From assembly GCF_030538655.1 (NCBI RefSeq), contig NZ_JAUNTO010000001.1:248001-312000 (forward strand): DNA of 64,000 bases. Reading direction: 5' to 3'. Within the stretch, counting starts at the first letter, position 1. Each line of letters starts with the position of its first letter. Positions 1 to 7,980 of the stretch are shown here, piece by piece. Position numbers and translations under genes: made by a program. Origin of the DNA: Paracoccus sp. (in: a-proteobacteria). Lineage in GTDB: Bacteria; Pseudomonadota; Alphaproteobacteria; Rhodobacterales; Rhodobacteraceae. Under the pieces are notes generated by a model, which saw only the letters and a list, made by a program, of their open reading frames with translations, made no database searches and was not told the origin of the DNA.

Positions 1-747
1 CGTGTTACGATTCAGGGAAACCGTCTCACCCAGGCCAAAGTCATAGGTGACAGGGGTAGTCGCCAGCGCATATTCGCCCGTGCCGGGGATCATCGCCACC
101 GCCTGCACATCGCGTTGCAACCCACTGCCGTCCTGCGCCGCCCGCGTCACCTCGAACGTCAATTGCGGCATCCGATTGCCCCAGCGTTCCAGCGCCAGAT
201 TCTCCAGCACGACATAAGCCGTGCCACGATAGGCCGGGGCGGCATCGCCCTCGGACGCAGCAATCGCCGGGTCGGGCATCTGCATATCATCGCCATGATA
301 GACGCGCATGTTCAGATCAGTGGCGGCAATTTCCTCGCCATCGGCCCAGACCCGGCCCACACCCAGAATGACGCCTTCACACAGCGCCAACGCCACCGAC
401 AACATATAGCTGATCTCGGTCACGCGCGGCTGCGGGCTGCCTTTGCCGCTGCCCTGCGTGCGGCGAACTTCCTGCAACGGGGTCGCCCAGATCACATGCC
501 CCGGCAGACGCATTTGTCCCCAGATACGAGGGATCGGCTGGCCCTCGCCCGCCGTGGGCAGACGCAGCCGGTCAATGCGCCCGGTCTCGACTGCGCGCGA
601 TCCGCCGCCCAGCAGCTTCTGGTCGATGACCCGCCCCACAGTCGCACCAATTGCACGCCCCGCAACGGCCCCCGTCAGGCCCAGAAACGCGCCGCCAAAC
701 CCGCCTCCGACCGAAGCGCCAACCGCAGACAGCAGAATCGTGGCCAT
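1..747 (-). CDS. GTA gp15, megatron/host-specificity tail protein (N-terminal part)
   Basis: This is the start of the large GTA baseplate protein, which in Rhodobacter GTA forms the tail tip and contacts the host. Only the first 249 codons are present; the reading frame stays open to base 1, so the 3' part lies outside the window. The ATG at 747 is preceded by a strong AAAGGAGG site. The N-terminus is a glycine/alanine-rich segment (MATILLSAVGASVGGGFGG) typical of phage tail fibre proteins that begin with a membrane-like stretch, followed by a beta-rich region (RIWGQMRLPGHVIWAT) shared by gp15-like proteins. It follows gp14 by 16 bases and closes the minus-strand GTA operon. Identification rests on order plus N-terminal signature. 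Confidence 0.9.
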   Translation of the reverse strand, partial: MATILLSAVGASVGGGFGGAFLGLTGAVAGRAIGATVGRVIDQKLLGGGSRAVETGRIDRLRLPTAGEGQPIPRIWGQMRLPGHVIWATPLQEVRRTQGSGKGSPQPRVTEISYMLSVALALCEGVILGVGRVWADGEEIAATDLNMRVYHGDDMQMPDPAIAASEGDAAPAYRGTAYVVLENLALERWGNRMPQLTFEVTRAAQDGSGLQRDVQAVAMIPGTGEYALATTPVTYDFGLGETVSLNRNT

Positions 748-763
748 TCGGGCCTCCTTTAGT

Positions 764-1204
764 TCAGTTGGTTTCAGGGAACCGGAAACGCGCCGCGATC
801 CGCGCACGCCATGGCCCGCTCAGCGGGCTTTCGATCACCCCGTGCCGCTCATAGGCATGGACAAAGCTGGCCGCTGGCCCTGTGCGGGCCAGAATGCCAA
901 GATGTTTGGCGATGGCCCCCTGTCGCATTCGAAACAGCAAGACCTCGCCGGGCATGTCAGGGGCGGTGGCGGGCACGGGCCGCAGATGCCGCAACGCGCC
1001 CTGCATCAGCACCTCTTGCCCGCCGATTTCGCCCCAGTCCGCCGTATAGGGCGGCGCGTCCTCGGGTTCGCACCCCCCGTTCAGATCGCGCCAGATGCCC
1101 CGGATCAGGCCCAGACAATCGCTGCCCGCACCCTTGACGCTGGCCTGATGGTGATAAGGGGTGCCGATCCAGCCCCGCGCAATCGCAACCACATCACGCG
1201 CCAT
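764..1204 (-). CDS. GTA gp14, NlpC/P60-type cell wall peptidase
   Basis: A 146-residue tail-associated peptidase expected to cut peptidoglycan during DNA delivery. The NlpC/P60 nucleophile is Cys30 in GSDCLGLIRG, and a candidate histidine lies in AKHLGILA. I chose the ATG at 1204 (MARDVVAIARGW), which overlaps the end of gp13 by 11 bases; a longer reading to 1324 would add 40 residues lying inside gp13. Position between gp13 and gp15 and length match GTA gp14. It would act from the tail tip in the recipient periplasm. Family assignment is seen in the sequence; the role in entry is known for RcGTA and is inferred here. Confidence 0.92.
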   Translation of the reverse strand: MARDVVAIARGWIGTPYHHQASVKGAGSDCLGLIRGIWRDLNGGCEPEDAPPYTADWGEIGGQEVLMQGALRHLRPVPATAPDMPGEVLLFRMRQGAIAKHLGILARTGPAASFVHAYERHGVIESPLSGPWRARIAARFRFPETN

Positions 1205-2087
1205 AGGTATCCTCCGGCGCAGGGGCCCAAATATTCGCGCGCTCATAGCCTGAATTATCAACCCGCCGCGATCCGCTTTGCGGCGCGGCCAGCCAATCCT
1301 CGCCAGGCAGATGCGGAAAGCCACGAAAGTTCAGATAGTTGTCAAACTTGAACCGGCAGGCGCGCGGGCTTTTGTCGCAACCGGCAACCAGCCGGATCAC
1401 ATCACCCGGCGCGGGCACGATGGCCAGCGCCGACCAAAGCTCGATCTCGCGCCCGCCACCAGCCCGCGCGCGATCATTCTTGATCCGGGCGCGCAAACCC
1501 GCCGCCGCCCCGGTTTCTACATGCAGAACGCCGCGCTCAAACCAGCGCGCTTCAAACCCGCTTTCGGCAAAGCGAAACAACCGCCCCTCGACACAGCTTG
1601 CCAGCGGCCAGCGCGCAAACAAACCGTCGCGCACCAGATCGACCCCGCATTTGCTATCCCCCAACCCAGCCGAGCAGCGTGGGTGATACACCCGCCCACG
1701 CGAATGGTTCAGCGGCTCGCTCAGCCCACGCAGTTCCGCGCGAAAGGCACCACGGCTGCGGACGATCTCGCCCAGCGATCCACGAAAGACCAGCCGCCGC
1801 ATATCAAGCGCGGTCCAGTCCACCTCCCACATCAGCAGCTCGGCACCATCCCAGCGCCCGGCCATCAGGTCGATCTCGGTAATCGCGTCATCGGTCAGCG
1901 CACCTTCAGCCTCGGTATTGTCCACCGACAACCCGGCGGCCTGCACCAATGCCATGGCCGACATGCCGTGTTCGGGGCGAAAGCTGATTCCCTCGAACTC
2001 CAGCACGCTATCGTGGTCGGTAAAGCCCAGAACGACACCATCGCGTCGCGTGATGGCCCAGGCACGGGCAAAACAGGTCGCACTCAT
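1194..2087 (-). CDS. GTA gp13, tail hub protein (DUF2163 / phage_BR0599 type)
   Basis: A 297-residue baseplate hub protein. The N-terminal half (MSATCFARAWAITRRDG, then TDHDSVLEFEGISF) is the DUF2163 signature; the C-terminal half has the cysteine-rich HPRCSAGLGDSKCGVD and CDKSPRACRFKFDNYLNFRG motifs of the phage BR0599 family. These cysteines in the RcGTA hub are reported to bind an iron-sulphur cluster, so a metal site is likely here too. Its start overlaps the gp12 stop by four bases (ATGA), implying translational coupling. The full-length frame and gene order leave little doubt. Confidence 0.93.
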   Translation of the reverse strand: MSATCFARAWAITRRDGVVLGFTDHDSVLEFEGISFRPEHGMSAMALVQAAGLSVDNTEAEGALTDDAITEIDLMAGRWDGAELLMWEVDWTALDMRRLVFRGSLGEIVRSRGAFRAELRGLSEPLNHSRGRVYHPRCSAGLGDSKCGVDLVRDGLFARWPLASCVEGRLFRFAESGFEARWFERGVLHVETGAAAGLRARIKNDRARAGGGREIELWSALAIVPAPGDVIRLVAGCDKSPRACRFKFDNYLNFRGFPHLPGEDWLAAPQSGSRRVDNSGYERANIWAPAPEDTYGA

Positions 2088-2716
2088 ACCCGCACCTCGA
2101 TTACGGGAACCTGCGGCAGTTCACCCGCTTTGAACGAGGCAACCGACACCGCGATCCGGTCAGTGTCAAAGCGAACCGGAACGTCGAACTCGAACCCGGC
2201 GGTAATAATGGCACCGCTTTCCGGCGGGCTGGCCAGCGTGACGATTCCTGCTTCGTGGTCAACCGTATAGCTGATGCCCTGAAACAGCTCGACACCACTG
2301 ATCCCGACACGCACCGTATCGACCACTGGCTTGACGATCGGGCGGTCATAGCGGGCCGGCCCCGACACATAGGATTTCTGCAACCGGAATGCGGTCGTTA
2401 CCCCGTCACCCGCTCCGATCACCTGGTCGCCAAATTGCGGCGCGCGGGTCGGCGGACAGCTTTTGTAATCAGACCAGTCCTTCCAGCGAAAGCCATGCAA
2501 CTGCCCCTGACGCGCCTCAAAGAAATCCAGCAGCCGCGCCATATCATCCAGCGACCGTAACCCCATGCCCGCGTCATAGCGGCGGCGCGAATGCGCCCAG
2601 GGTGTATTCCGCTCCTCGAACCCGTTAGTCAGCGCCACGATCTCGGTGCGCCGCTCGGGGCCGCCGACGGAACCGAAAGACAGGTTCGCCGGAAATCTGA
2701 TGTCGTGAAATGCCAT
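2084..2716 (-). CDS. GTA gp12, distal tail protein (DUF2460, TIGR02217)
   Basis: A 210-residue distal tail protein that joins the tail tube to the hub. The opening MAFHDIRFPANLSFGSVGGP and the FRWKDWSDY motif are characteristic of the TIGR02217 GTA family. I chose the ATG at 2716 because it has a clean AGGAGGTTCAC site directly upstream, whereas a longer reading to 2836 would run 40 codons into gp11. It overlaps the gp13 start by four bases. The Shine-Dalgarno sequence overlaps the end of gp11, so the two genes are tightly packed. Confidence 0.93.
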   Translation of the reverse strand: MAFHDIRFPANLSFGSVGGPERRTEIVALTNGFEERNTPWAHSRRRYDAGMGLRSLDDMARLLDFFEARQGQLHGFRWKDWSDYKSCPPTRAPQFGDQVIGAGDGVTTAFRLQKSYVSGPARYDRPIVKPVVDTVRVGISGVELFQGISYTVDHEAGIVTLASPPESGAIITAGFEFDVPVRFDTDRIAVSVASFKAGELPQVPVIEVRV

Positions 2717-2726
2717 GTGAACCTCC

Positions 2727-3380
2727 TCACCCGTTACGATCACCGCGCGCCATCGCCCGGCTAAGTTGTGCGGCAATCTGCGCATGACTGCGCTGGAACC
2801 CCGCCACATCGGGGGTTGATACGTTGACAGTGACATTCACCGCCCGCCCCCCTGACCCGGCAGCCACGCCCAGCCGCCCATCAGGCCCGCGCTGCAAGGG
2901 CATGATCGCCTCTGGCCCCGCCTCGCCCATCAGGCCCGTTGCGCCGCGCATCGGAAAATAGGTCGGTGCGCTGACCACACCGCCCTTGGCGAACGGCATC
3001 ACCCGCCCTTCGGTAAAAGCGCCGCCCTTGGCGAAAGGCGCAGCACCCGACAACATCCCCGCAATGCCGCTCGACAGCGCCCCCGACAGCGCGTTTTCAA
3101 CTGGCTTCATCGCCATGGAAAACGCCGTGTCCGCCATGCTGCGTGCAATGCCCTTTAACGCATCCGATAGCTTCAGCCCGTCCAGCGCGACCCCCTGAAA
3201 CGCCCGGCTCAGCCCGCTACCCAGCCCCGACGCCAGCTTGTCCACCTCGCGCGAGGTATAGGCCGCCTGATCCCGCAGCCGCGCCATTTCCGCCTGAAAC
3301 TCCGCTGTCACCCGGCTGGCCTGCGCGCCCGCCTGATCCCAGCCGTCGAAATCGTCATCGAACCGGTTCGCATCCGCCAT
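2727..3380 (-). CDS. GTA gp11, tail tape measure protein
   Basis: A 217-residue tape measure protein. The N-terminal third is helical and polar (TAEFQAEMARLRDQAAYTSR), the middle is a hydrophobic, glycine/alanine-rich helix (ALSGALSSGIAGMLSGAAPF) and the end has the repeated AKGG motifs (FAKGGAFTEG, FAKGGVVSAP) and GEAGPEAIMPL that mark the lambda-type tape measure C-terminus. It is very short compared with phage tape measures, in keeping with the short tail of GTA particles. It lies 29 bases after gp10.1, and its last bases carry the gp12 ribosome binding site. Confidence 0.92.
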   Translation of the reverse strand: MADANRFDDDFDGWDQAGAQASRVTAEFQAEMARLRDQAAYTSREVDKLASGLGSGLSRAFQGVALDGLKLSDALKGIARSMADTAFSMAMKPVENALSGALSSGIAGMLSGAAPFAKGGAFTEGRVMPFAKGGVVSAPTYFPMRGATGLMGEAGPEAIMPLQRGPDGRLGVAAGSGGRAVNVTVNVSTPDVAGFQRSHAQIAAQLSRAMARGDRNG

Positions 3381-3409
3381 GCGCCCTGCCCCCTGAAATG
3401 AATGATCCC

Positions 3410-3619
3410 TCAGCCCCCCGTGGGCTGGTCGGGAAAGCGCGCGGCCAGCTCTGCCAGCCGGTCGCGCGTCATATGGCCCGCGCCGCGTTCGACGCCCAGC
3501 ATCAATGCCAGTTCAGCCGGGGTCAGCGCCCAGAATTCAGCCGGACGCAGCCCCAACCCCCGGATGCCCGCGCGCATCAGCCCCGGCCAATCCAGCCCCT
3601 TTGGGCGCGCGCTGCTCAT
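3410..3619 (-). CDS. GTA gp10.1, tail assembly chaperone (TIGR02216)
   Basis: A 69-residue protein with the RPAEFWALTPAELALMLG motif of the TIGR02216 family, found only between gp10 and the tape measure in GTA clusters. In RcGTA it is thought to act with gp10 as a tail assembly chaperone pair, like lambda gpG and gpGT. It starts at the ATG at 3619 and overlaps the end of gp10 by four bases (ATGA). No sign of a programmed frameshift joining the two was seen; separate overlapping genes appear to be used. Confidence 0.88.
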   Translation of the reverse strand: MSSARPKGLDWPGLMRAGIRGLGLRPAEFWALTPAELALMLGVERGAGHMTRDRLAELAARFPDQPTGG

Positions 3620-3930
3620 TCCGGCAACCGGAACGCATGCGCCAGCAAGGCCGCCGCCAGACGTGCAGCAGCCAGCGGGCCACCACCGATGTCCGCCGCC
3701 AGCAGATCATCGACGCGCCCGCGCCAACCACCGCCCCGCAGACCAGCCGCCAGAACGGCCAGAACATCGCGCGCCGAAAACCGGCCCTGCTCGAATCGCT
3801 CGACCAGGACCAGCAGGCTTTCGGCCTTTAGGTCCTGTTCCAGTTCGGCCAGTGCACCCAACGTCAGCCTGGCCGTCAGAACCTCGCCGTTCAGCACGAC
3901 ATCGACCTCTCCCGCCATCGGATTGGCCAT
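3616..3930 (-). CDS. GTA gp10, tail assembly chaperone (GTA TIM-like family)
   Basis: A 104-residue protein of the GTA gp10 family. The opening pattern GEVDVVLNGEVLTARLTLGALAELE is the family core: a small beta-hairpin followed by helices. The ATG at 3930 overlaps the gp9 stop by one base (TGATG); a GTG one codon upstream is a possible alternative. Its likely role is to hold the tape measure during tail assembly. Function is inferred from RcGTA and from phage genes at the same position. Confidence 0.9.
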   Translation of the reverse strand: MANPMAGEVDVVLNGEVLTARLTLGALAELEQDLKAESLLVLVERFEQGRFSARDVLAVLAAGLRGGGWRGRVDDLLAADIGGGPLAAARLAAALLAHAFRLPE

Positions 3931-4343
3931 CACAGCGCCGTAAATTCCAGCACCCCGGCCGAGGCCATGCTGACCTCATAGGTCGCCTCGCCGTTGTAGC
4001 TGCCGGAATATTCCAGGCTGGTGATCTGAAACGGTCCCTCGACGATACCGAAATCCGGGATCACCACCTGAAACCGCGGCACCTCGCCGTCGAAAAAGAT
4101 CTGCCGCGCACGCCCGTCGGTCGCCGCATCGCGGAACACGCCCGAACCGGACACGCTGGCACTGCGCACACCCGCGCCGCCCAGCAATTCGCGCCAGCCG
4201 CCTTCGCTTTCCAGGCTGGTGACATCCACTGTTTCGGCGTTGAAATTCAACCGCGAGGCGCGCAGCCCCGCAATCGTCTGGAACGAGCCATCGCCCGTCA
4301 TATCCATCTTTATCAGCAGATCGCGCCCATTCTGCACTGCCAT
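3930..4343 (-). CDS. GTA gp9, major tail (tube) protein
   Basis: A 137-residue tail tube subunit of the TP901-1 family. The N-terminus MAVQNGRDLLIKMD and the core RLNFNAETVDVTSLESEG followed by a beta-rich C-terminal half (YSGSYNGEATYEVSMASAG) match siphovirus major tail proteins. The ATG at 4343 is preceded by GAGGAGACAGTG; a longer frame to 4367 would start inside gp8. It is 10 bases after gp8 and would be among the most highly made tail proteins. Confidence 0.94.
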   Translation of the reverse strand: MAVQNGRDLLIKMDMTGDGSFQTIAGLRASRLNFNAETVDVTSLESEGGWRELLGGAGVRSASVSGSGVFRDAATDGRARQIFFDGEVPRFQVVIPDFGIVEGPFQITSLEYSGSYNGEATYEVSMASAGVLEFTAL

Positions 4344-4353
4344 CACTGTCTCC

Positions 4354-4773
4354 TCAGCCCAGATCAATCCGGGCGCGGAAGGTCATATCAACCCGCCGCG
4401 CCGCTCCTTTGCGATCCCGACGCGCGCGTGCGCGCAGGAACCACAGCCCTGCCAGATGGCCCTGATCCAGCCGCAGATCGCCGCGCTCCAGCGCATCTGA
4501 AACTGCGGCGGCAGCGGCCTTGACGGTGCGAAACCCGCCACCCTCATCCGCGCCTGTCAGAACCGAAACCACAAAATCATGGCGCGATCCGCGGGCGGTG
4601 TAATCGCCCGCATCCGCCACATCCTCGGGGCCAAGCGCGACATAGGTGCCCGCCGGTGCCTCGATTGGCATCGCATCATAAATCGCATCGCCCACCAGAC
4701 CGGCCAAAGCCGGATCAAGGCGCAAATGCTGATAAACCGCGCCTTGCAGCGCGATAGCCGCAGCATAGCTCAT
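4354..4773 (-). CDS. GTA gp8, tail terminator protein (DUF3168)
   Basis: A 139-residue DUF3168 protein, the GTA tail terminator that caps the tail and joins it to the head. Diagnostic features are the AIALQGAVYQHLRLDPAL opening, the VGDAIYDAMP segment and the final RARRDRKGAARRVDMTFR stretch. It starts at the ATG at 4773 and overlaps gp7 by four bases. Position between the head-tail stopper and the tail tube is exactly that of RcGTA. Confidence 0.93.
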   Translation of the reverse strand: MSYAAAIALQGAVYQHLRLDPALAGLVGDAIYDAMPIEAPAGTYVALGPEDVADAGDYTARGSRHDFVVSVLTGADEGGGFRTVKAAAAAVSDALERGDLRLDQGHLAGLWFLRARARRDRKGAARRVDMTFRARIDLG

Positions 4774-5111
4774 GTCTGATCTTCCTCTGTCGCAAAGCAG
4801 GTCAGCCAGCGTCCCTGCATGTCACGCTCTGCCACCGCCTGAATGGCGAATAGCCGCTGCCCCATCCGCAACCGCTGCCCCGCCGCCGGACGGCGGGGGT
4901 CGCCGACACCAGCACCGCGCAGCGTGATCCGCCAGCCAACCTTCGCGACCGGACCGATCTCGTCACGCGCTGCCGCACCGGCACCCGACTTCATCTCGGC
5001 CCAGACACGGCCCAAAACCCGCCACTCCAGAACAAAGCCGCCCATGCCGTCAGGCCGCTTGTCGCGCGCCTCCAGAACCAGCGGCACCGTCAACCTTGGT
5101 ATCGCCGCCAT
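4770..5111 (-). CDS. GTA gp7, head-tail stopper
   Basis: A 113-residue head closure protein of the SPP1 gp16 / DUF1506-like type (head-tail adaptor family). The frame reads PRLTVPLVLEARDKRPDGMG and WRVLGRVWAEMKSG, then a beta-rich end with VGWRITLRG and GQRLRMGQRLFAIQAV. I chose the ATG at 5111, which overlaps the gp6 stop by one base (TGATG); the reading to 5153 adds 14 residues inside gp6. Gene order supports the assignment. Confidence 0.9.
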   Translation of the reverse strand: MAAIPRLTVPLVLEARDKRPDGMGGFVLEWRVLGRVWAEMKSGAGAAARDEIGPVAKVGWRITLRGAGVGDPRRPAAGQRLRMGQRLFAIQAVAERDMQGRWLTCFATEEDQT

Positions 5112-5713
5112 CAACGCGCCCCTCGCCCGGCAAGGGTCCGCACCTGGCGCCACTTCTCGATCAGCGCACTGACGCCAAAGGGCATTGCCCCGCGCGACCC
5201 TTCAAAGCTGCGATCCTCGTAATATCGCGCCGCCAGCATCAGAACTGCCTGCGCCAGATCGGCGGGAACGCGATCCCATGTCTCGCCAAAGCCGGCCACG
5301 AACTGCACCGTCACGAACCCCGCGCGCGGCACATGCGGCAGCATGACCCCGGCGGGCAGAATCATCGGTCGCTGCTGGTCCTGCAACAGACGCCAGCTTT
5401 CGGGCGGCAATTCCGTGGCAATCCCGCGCCCGTCGTTGATCTCGATCCGCTCAACCGCCAGCACAGGCGCCAAAGGCAGCGTCTGCCCCAGCCGGTCGCG
5501 CCAGTCGTTCACCTGCATTCTAAAGCGCCGGGTCAACAATACCTTGCCGGTCCGCGCCTCGATTGTGGCAATGGCCGCGCGCAGAAAGCCCGCCAGCGCC
5601 GCCGTCTCTGCCGCATCCTCGGCCAGATCAAACCCTGATCCCAGCCGCAAATGGTCGCGCAATGCGGCGACGGGCAATACCTCCGCCGCAGGCGCCGTTT
5701 CCTCGATCAGCAT
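5111..5713 (-). CDS. GTA gp6, head-tail adaptor (phage_gp6-like, gp15-type)
   Basis: A 200-residue connector protein of the phage gp6 / TIGR02215 family, which sits between portal and stopper. The signature is an alpha-helical bundle (LRDHLRLG, then ALAGFLRAAIATIEARTGKVLLTR) followed by a beta insertion and a C-terminal helix (AQAVLMLAARYYEDRS). The ATG at 5713 directly follows an in-frame GTG; the SD is weak (GGAA). It is separated from the capsid gene by about 200 bases that contain an intrinsic terminator, so gp6 and later tail genes may be expressed less than the capsid gene. Confidence 0.92.
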   Translation of the reverse strand: MLIEETAPAAEVLPVAALRDHLRLGSGFDLAEDAAETAALAGFLRAAIATIEARTGKVLLTRRFRMQVNDWRDRLGQTLPLAPVLAVERIEINDGRGIATELPPESWRLLQDQQRPMILPAGVMLPHVPRAGFVTVQFVAGFGETWDRVPADLAQAVLMLAARYYEDRSFEGSRGAMPFGVSALIEKWRQVRTLAGRGAR

Positions 5714-5763
5714 CACTTTTCCGAACCTCCCGTCCTGCCGTCCGCCTTATCCGTCATCCAGAT

Positions 5764-5791
5764 AAAAAAGGGCCGCCCCATCGGACGGCCC
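5764..5791 (-). terminator. Intrinsic terminator between GTA gp5 and gp6
   Basis: Read on the minus strand, a GC-rich stem (GGGCCG paired with CGGCCC, bases 5786-5791 and 5770-5775, extended by a T-G and two G-C pairs) with a four-base loop is followed by TTTTTT (5769-5764). One stem position is a mismatch on the plus strand but a G-T pair on the minus strand, so the hairpin is built for minus-strand RNA. It lies in the 204-base gap after the major capsid gene and would leave capsid mRNA more abundant than the tail mRNA. Confidence 0.8.
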
Positions 5792-5917
5792 GCACCTTCA
5801 TACATCAGAAACAGAGGGCCACGCCCGCGCGCCGGCCTCTGGCACGCGCGGACAGTATGCAGCTGGTCAGCCCGTCGCGCTTTGCGCAGCCCTCTGTCTC
5901 CCCGGACCCGAACCGGA

Positions 5918-7069
5918 TCAGGCGATTTGCAGCAGCTTCACGGCCCGGAAATCGGTGACACCGCCACCGACACGTTTAGTGGCATAGAACAGAACATGCG
6001 GCTTGGCGCTGAACGGATCGCGCAGAACGCGCAGGTCGGGGCGCTCGACCACGGTATAGGCGGCACGGAAATCGCCAAAGGCCAATGCGTTGGCCTTGGT
6101 GGCGACATCCGGCATATCCTCGGAAATCATCACCGGATAGCCCAGCAACAGCGCGGGTTGACCAGCCGCGAACTGATCGGTCCAGATATAGCGACCCTCG
6201 CCATCCTTCATCTTGCGGATTATGGCGGCGGTTTTCGAGTTCATCACAAAGGCCGCATTCGCGCGATATTCCGCACCCAGCGCGTAAACCAGCCCGATCA
6301 GGTCATCCGCAGCCATAATGCCCAGTTCATCTGTGGACACGGTGCCAATCTGACCTTCGGCTTCCTCGCCAACACCGGCAGTGGGATAGGACAGCAGGCC
6401 GCGCGGCTTGTCCTGACCATCGCCGTTGATGAACGCGGCGGCTTCTGCACGGGCAAACTTGTCGGCGATGCGTTCCGCCAGCCAGCCTTCCACGTCAAAG
6501 GCCGCATCATCCAGCAGGCGCTGGCTGGCCTTGGGCATAGCCGACAGTTCGTGCACCGGGATCACCACGCGATCCACACCCGGCGATTGCGCTTCGGGGG
6601 CTGTGGTCTCGGTCGCCCAGCCCGCGCTGGTATCGGCCTTGTCCACCAGCACCTCATAGGTGGCGCTTTCAACGGTGACGACATTGGCCAGCTTGCGCAG
6701 CGATGTCGCGCCGGTCAGCACGACCTGCACTTGCTCGGCCACCTGCGGAGCGGCCAGAAAGCCGCCGTCGGATGCAACGGTCAGGCCCTTTTCCTCAACA
6801 GGCAGGCCGCGCAGCGCGGCATCATCGCCGTTGCGCAGATAGGCGTTGAACGCCTTTTGATGCGGCACGTCCACCTCGGCCTGGGTGGACAGAGGGGCGC
6901 GGCCCCGGAAAGCGGTCTTGCGGTCCAGCATGGTCATGCGTTCGTCCTGTGCTTGCAGTTTCTTTTCAACATCTTCACGAAAGTTCTTGAGTTCGTTCAC
7001 AAACCCCAGAACGGCCCCCTTCAGTTCGCCGGGCGCATCGCCCCCGGCCGCGGCTTTCACCTCGGTCAT
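5918..7069 (-). CDS. GTA gp5, HK97-fold major capsid protein
   Basis: A 383-residue HK97-type major capsid protein. Residues from about 15 to 60 form a polar coiled-coil delta domain (LKNFREDVEKKLQAQDERM) expected to be removed by the gp4 protease. The shell domain follows, with LRKLANVVTVESATYEVLV, the MPKASQRLLDDA motif and the ending RVGGGVTDFRAVKLLQ. The ATG at 7069 has GAGGAGAAG eight bases upstream; a longer frame to 7171 has no such site. It is 132 bases after gp4 and is followed by an intrinsic terminator. Confidence 0.96.
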   Translation of the reverse strand: MTEVKAAAGGDAPGELKGAVLGFVNELKNFREDVEKKLQAQDERMTMLDRKTAFRGRAPLSTQAEVDVPHQKAFNAYLRNGDDAALRGLPVEEKGLTVASDGGFLAAPQVAEQVQVVLTGATSLRKLANVVTVESATYEVLVDKADTSAGWATETTAPEAQSPGVDRVVIPVHELSAMPKASQRLLDDAAFDVEGWLAERIADKFARAEAAAFINGDGQDKPRGLLSYPTAGVGEEAEGQIGTVSTDELGIMAADDLIGLVYALGAEYRANAAFVMNSKTAAIIRKMKDGEGRYIWTDQFAAGQPALLLGYPVMISEDMPDVATKANALAFGDFRAAYTVVERPDLRVLRDPFSAKPHVLFYATKRVGGGVTDFRAVKLLQIA

Positions 7070-7201
7070 CGACTTCTCCTCATCGCAAGGTCGGGGCCTC
7101 GCGCCCCACGTCACGGGGCGCGCGGTCACACGCCCCGAATTCGTCATCCGGCCGGACAGTCGGGCTGCCACCCTGATCCTGCCCGGCCCGTCCGTCGCTG
7201 G

Positions 7202-7732
7202 TCACGCGCCGCGCAAAGCCTCTGCCGCCTGCGCAAACACCGCCGCCATCTCGCGCAGATCATCCGCATCTTTGCGGCCGACCTTCGCCTCGGGCAGCAT
7301 CGGGAAGGTCACCAGCGACACCTCCCACAATTCGACTTCTTTCAGGCTACGACGCCCGGCTTGATCCCGTTCCGCGCGGATGGTGCGATAGCCGATCGAC
7401 AGCCCGTCAATCGCCCCCGCCGCGATCAGCGCCGCCGCCTCGCGGGCCAGCGCCACATCGGGCAGCAGACGCCCCTTGACCCACAGCCCCTTGTCATCCT
7501 CGCGGATCTCGTCCCAGACGCCGATGGGCTTGGCGGGGTCATGCTGCCACAGCATCCGCACCTTGTCGCCCTTGGCCGCCAGCCGCGCCAAGGACGCCGC
7601 AAAGGCCCCCCGCGCCACCGCATCGCCGCCCTGATCGGTCAAGCCGAACAGGCTGGCATAGCCCTCGATCACCGATCCTTCGGTCAGAACGGGCGCGCCG
7701 CCCGCGAATTTCAGCTCAAGCCCCAGATCCAT
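7202..7732 (-). CDS. GTA gp4, HK97-family prohead protease
   Basis: A 176-residue serine protease that matures the capsid by cutting the gp5 delta domain. It has the usual family motifs: EGYASLFGLTDQGGDAVARG, the catalytic His in MLWQHDPAKPIG and the catalytic Ser in GAIDGLSIGYRT, with LWEVSLVTFPM after it. I chose the ATG at 7732, two bases after the stop of the small upstream gene; a longer frame to 7819 would read through that gene. Length is normal for the family. Confidence 0.94.
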   Translation of the reverse strand: MDLGLELKFAGGAPVLTEGSVIEGYASLFGLTDQGGDAVARGAFAASLARLAAKGDKVRMLWQHDPAKPIGVWDEIREDDKGLWVKGRLLPDVALAREAAALIAAGAIDGLSIGYRTIRAERDQAGRRSLKEVELWEVSLVTFPMLPEAKVGRKDADDLREMAAVFAQAAEALRGA

Positions 7733-7734
7733 CC

Positions 7735-7980
7735 TCAAAACCCCTTCGGCGCAAAATTCAGAATGCTCTGCACGCCTTGGGTCAGGATCACGGCGACAAC
7801 GCCGTAAACCGTGACCCAAAGCCGCTTTTCCAGCCGTTCGATCAGGGTCTCGATCCGCTCCAGCCGTTTCTCGACCGTGCCGAATTGCAAGGCCATGATC
7901 CGCTCCTGCGCCTCGAACCGCTGGTCGTGCCAGCCAAAGGCGTCTTTGACGAAACGCGATCCCTCCATCGCCTCACCCAT
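7735..7980 (-). CDS. GTA head formation protein (rcc01685 / orfg3.5 family)
   Basis: An 81-residue protein at the gp3.5 position, between portal and protease. It has a central amphipathic coiled coil (GTVEKRLERIETLIERLEKR) followed by one membrane-like segment (LWVTVYGVVAVILTQGVQS). The same arrangement is seen in the Rhodobacter orfg3.5 product. The ATG at 7980 overlaps the portal stop by eight bases; an in-frame ATG at 7968 and a longer frame to 8025 are the alternatives. The exact role is not well known; GTA annotation links it to head formation. Confidence 0.85.
   Translation of the reverse strand: MGEAMEGSRFVKDAFGWHDQRFEAQERIMALQFGTVEKRLERIETLIERLEKRLWVTVYGVVAVILTQGVQSILNFAPKGF

Noticed and set aside
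3410-3930. Programmed frameshift joining gp10 and gp10.1
   Set aside because: gp10.1 has its own ATG overlapping the gp10 stop; no slippery heptamer was evident near the junction.
5651-7807. 718-codon plus-strand frame opposite GTA gp4-gp6
   Set aside because: Spans several real minus-strand genes and an intergenic terminator; no domain, shadow composition.
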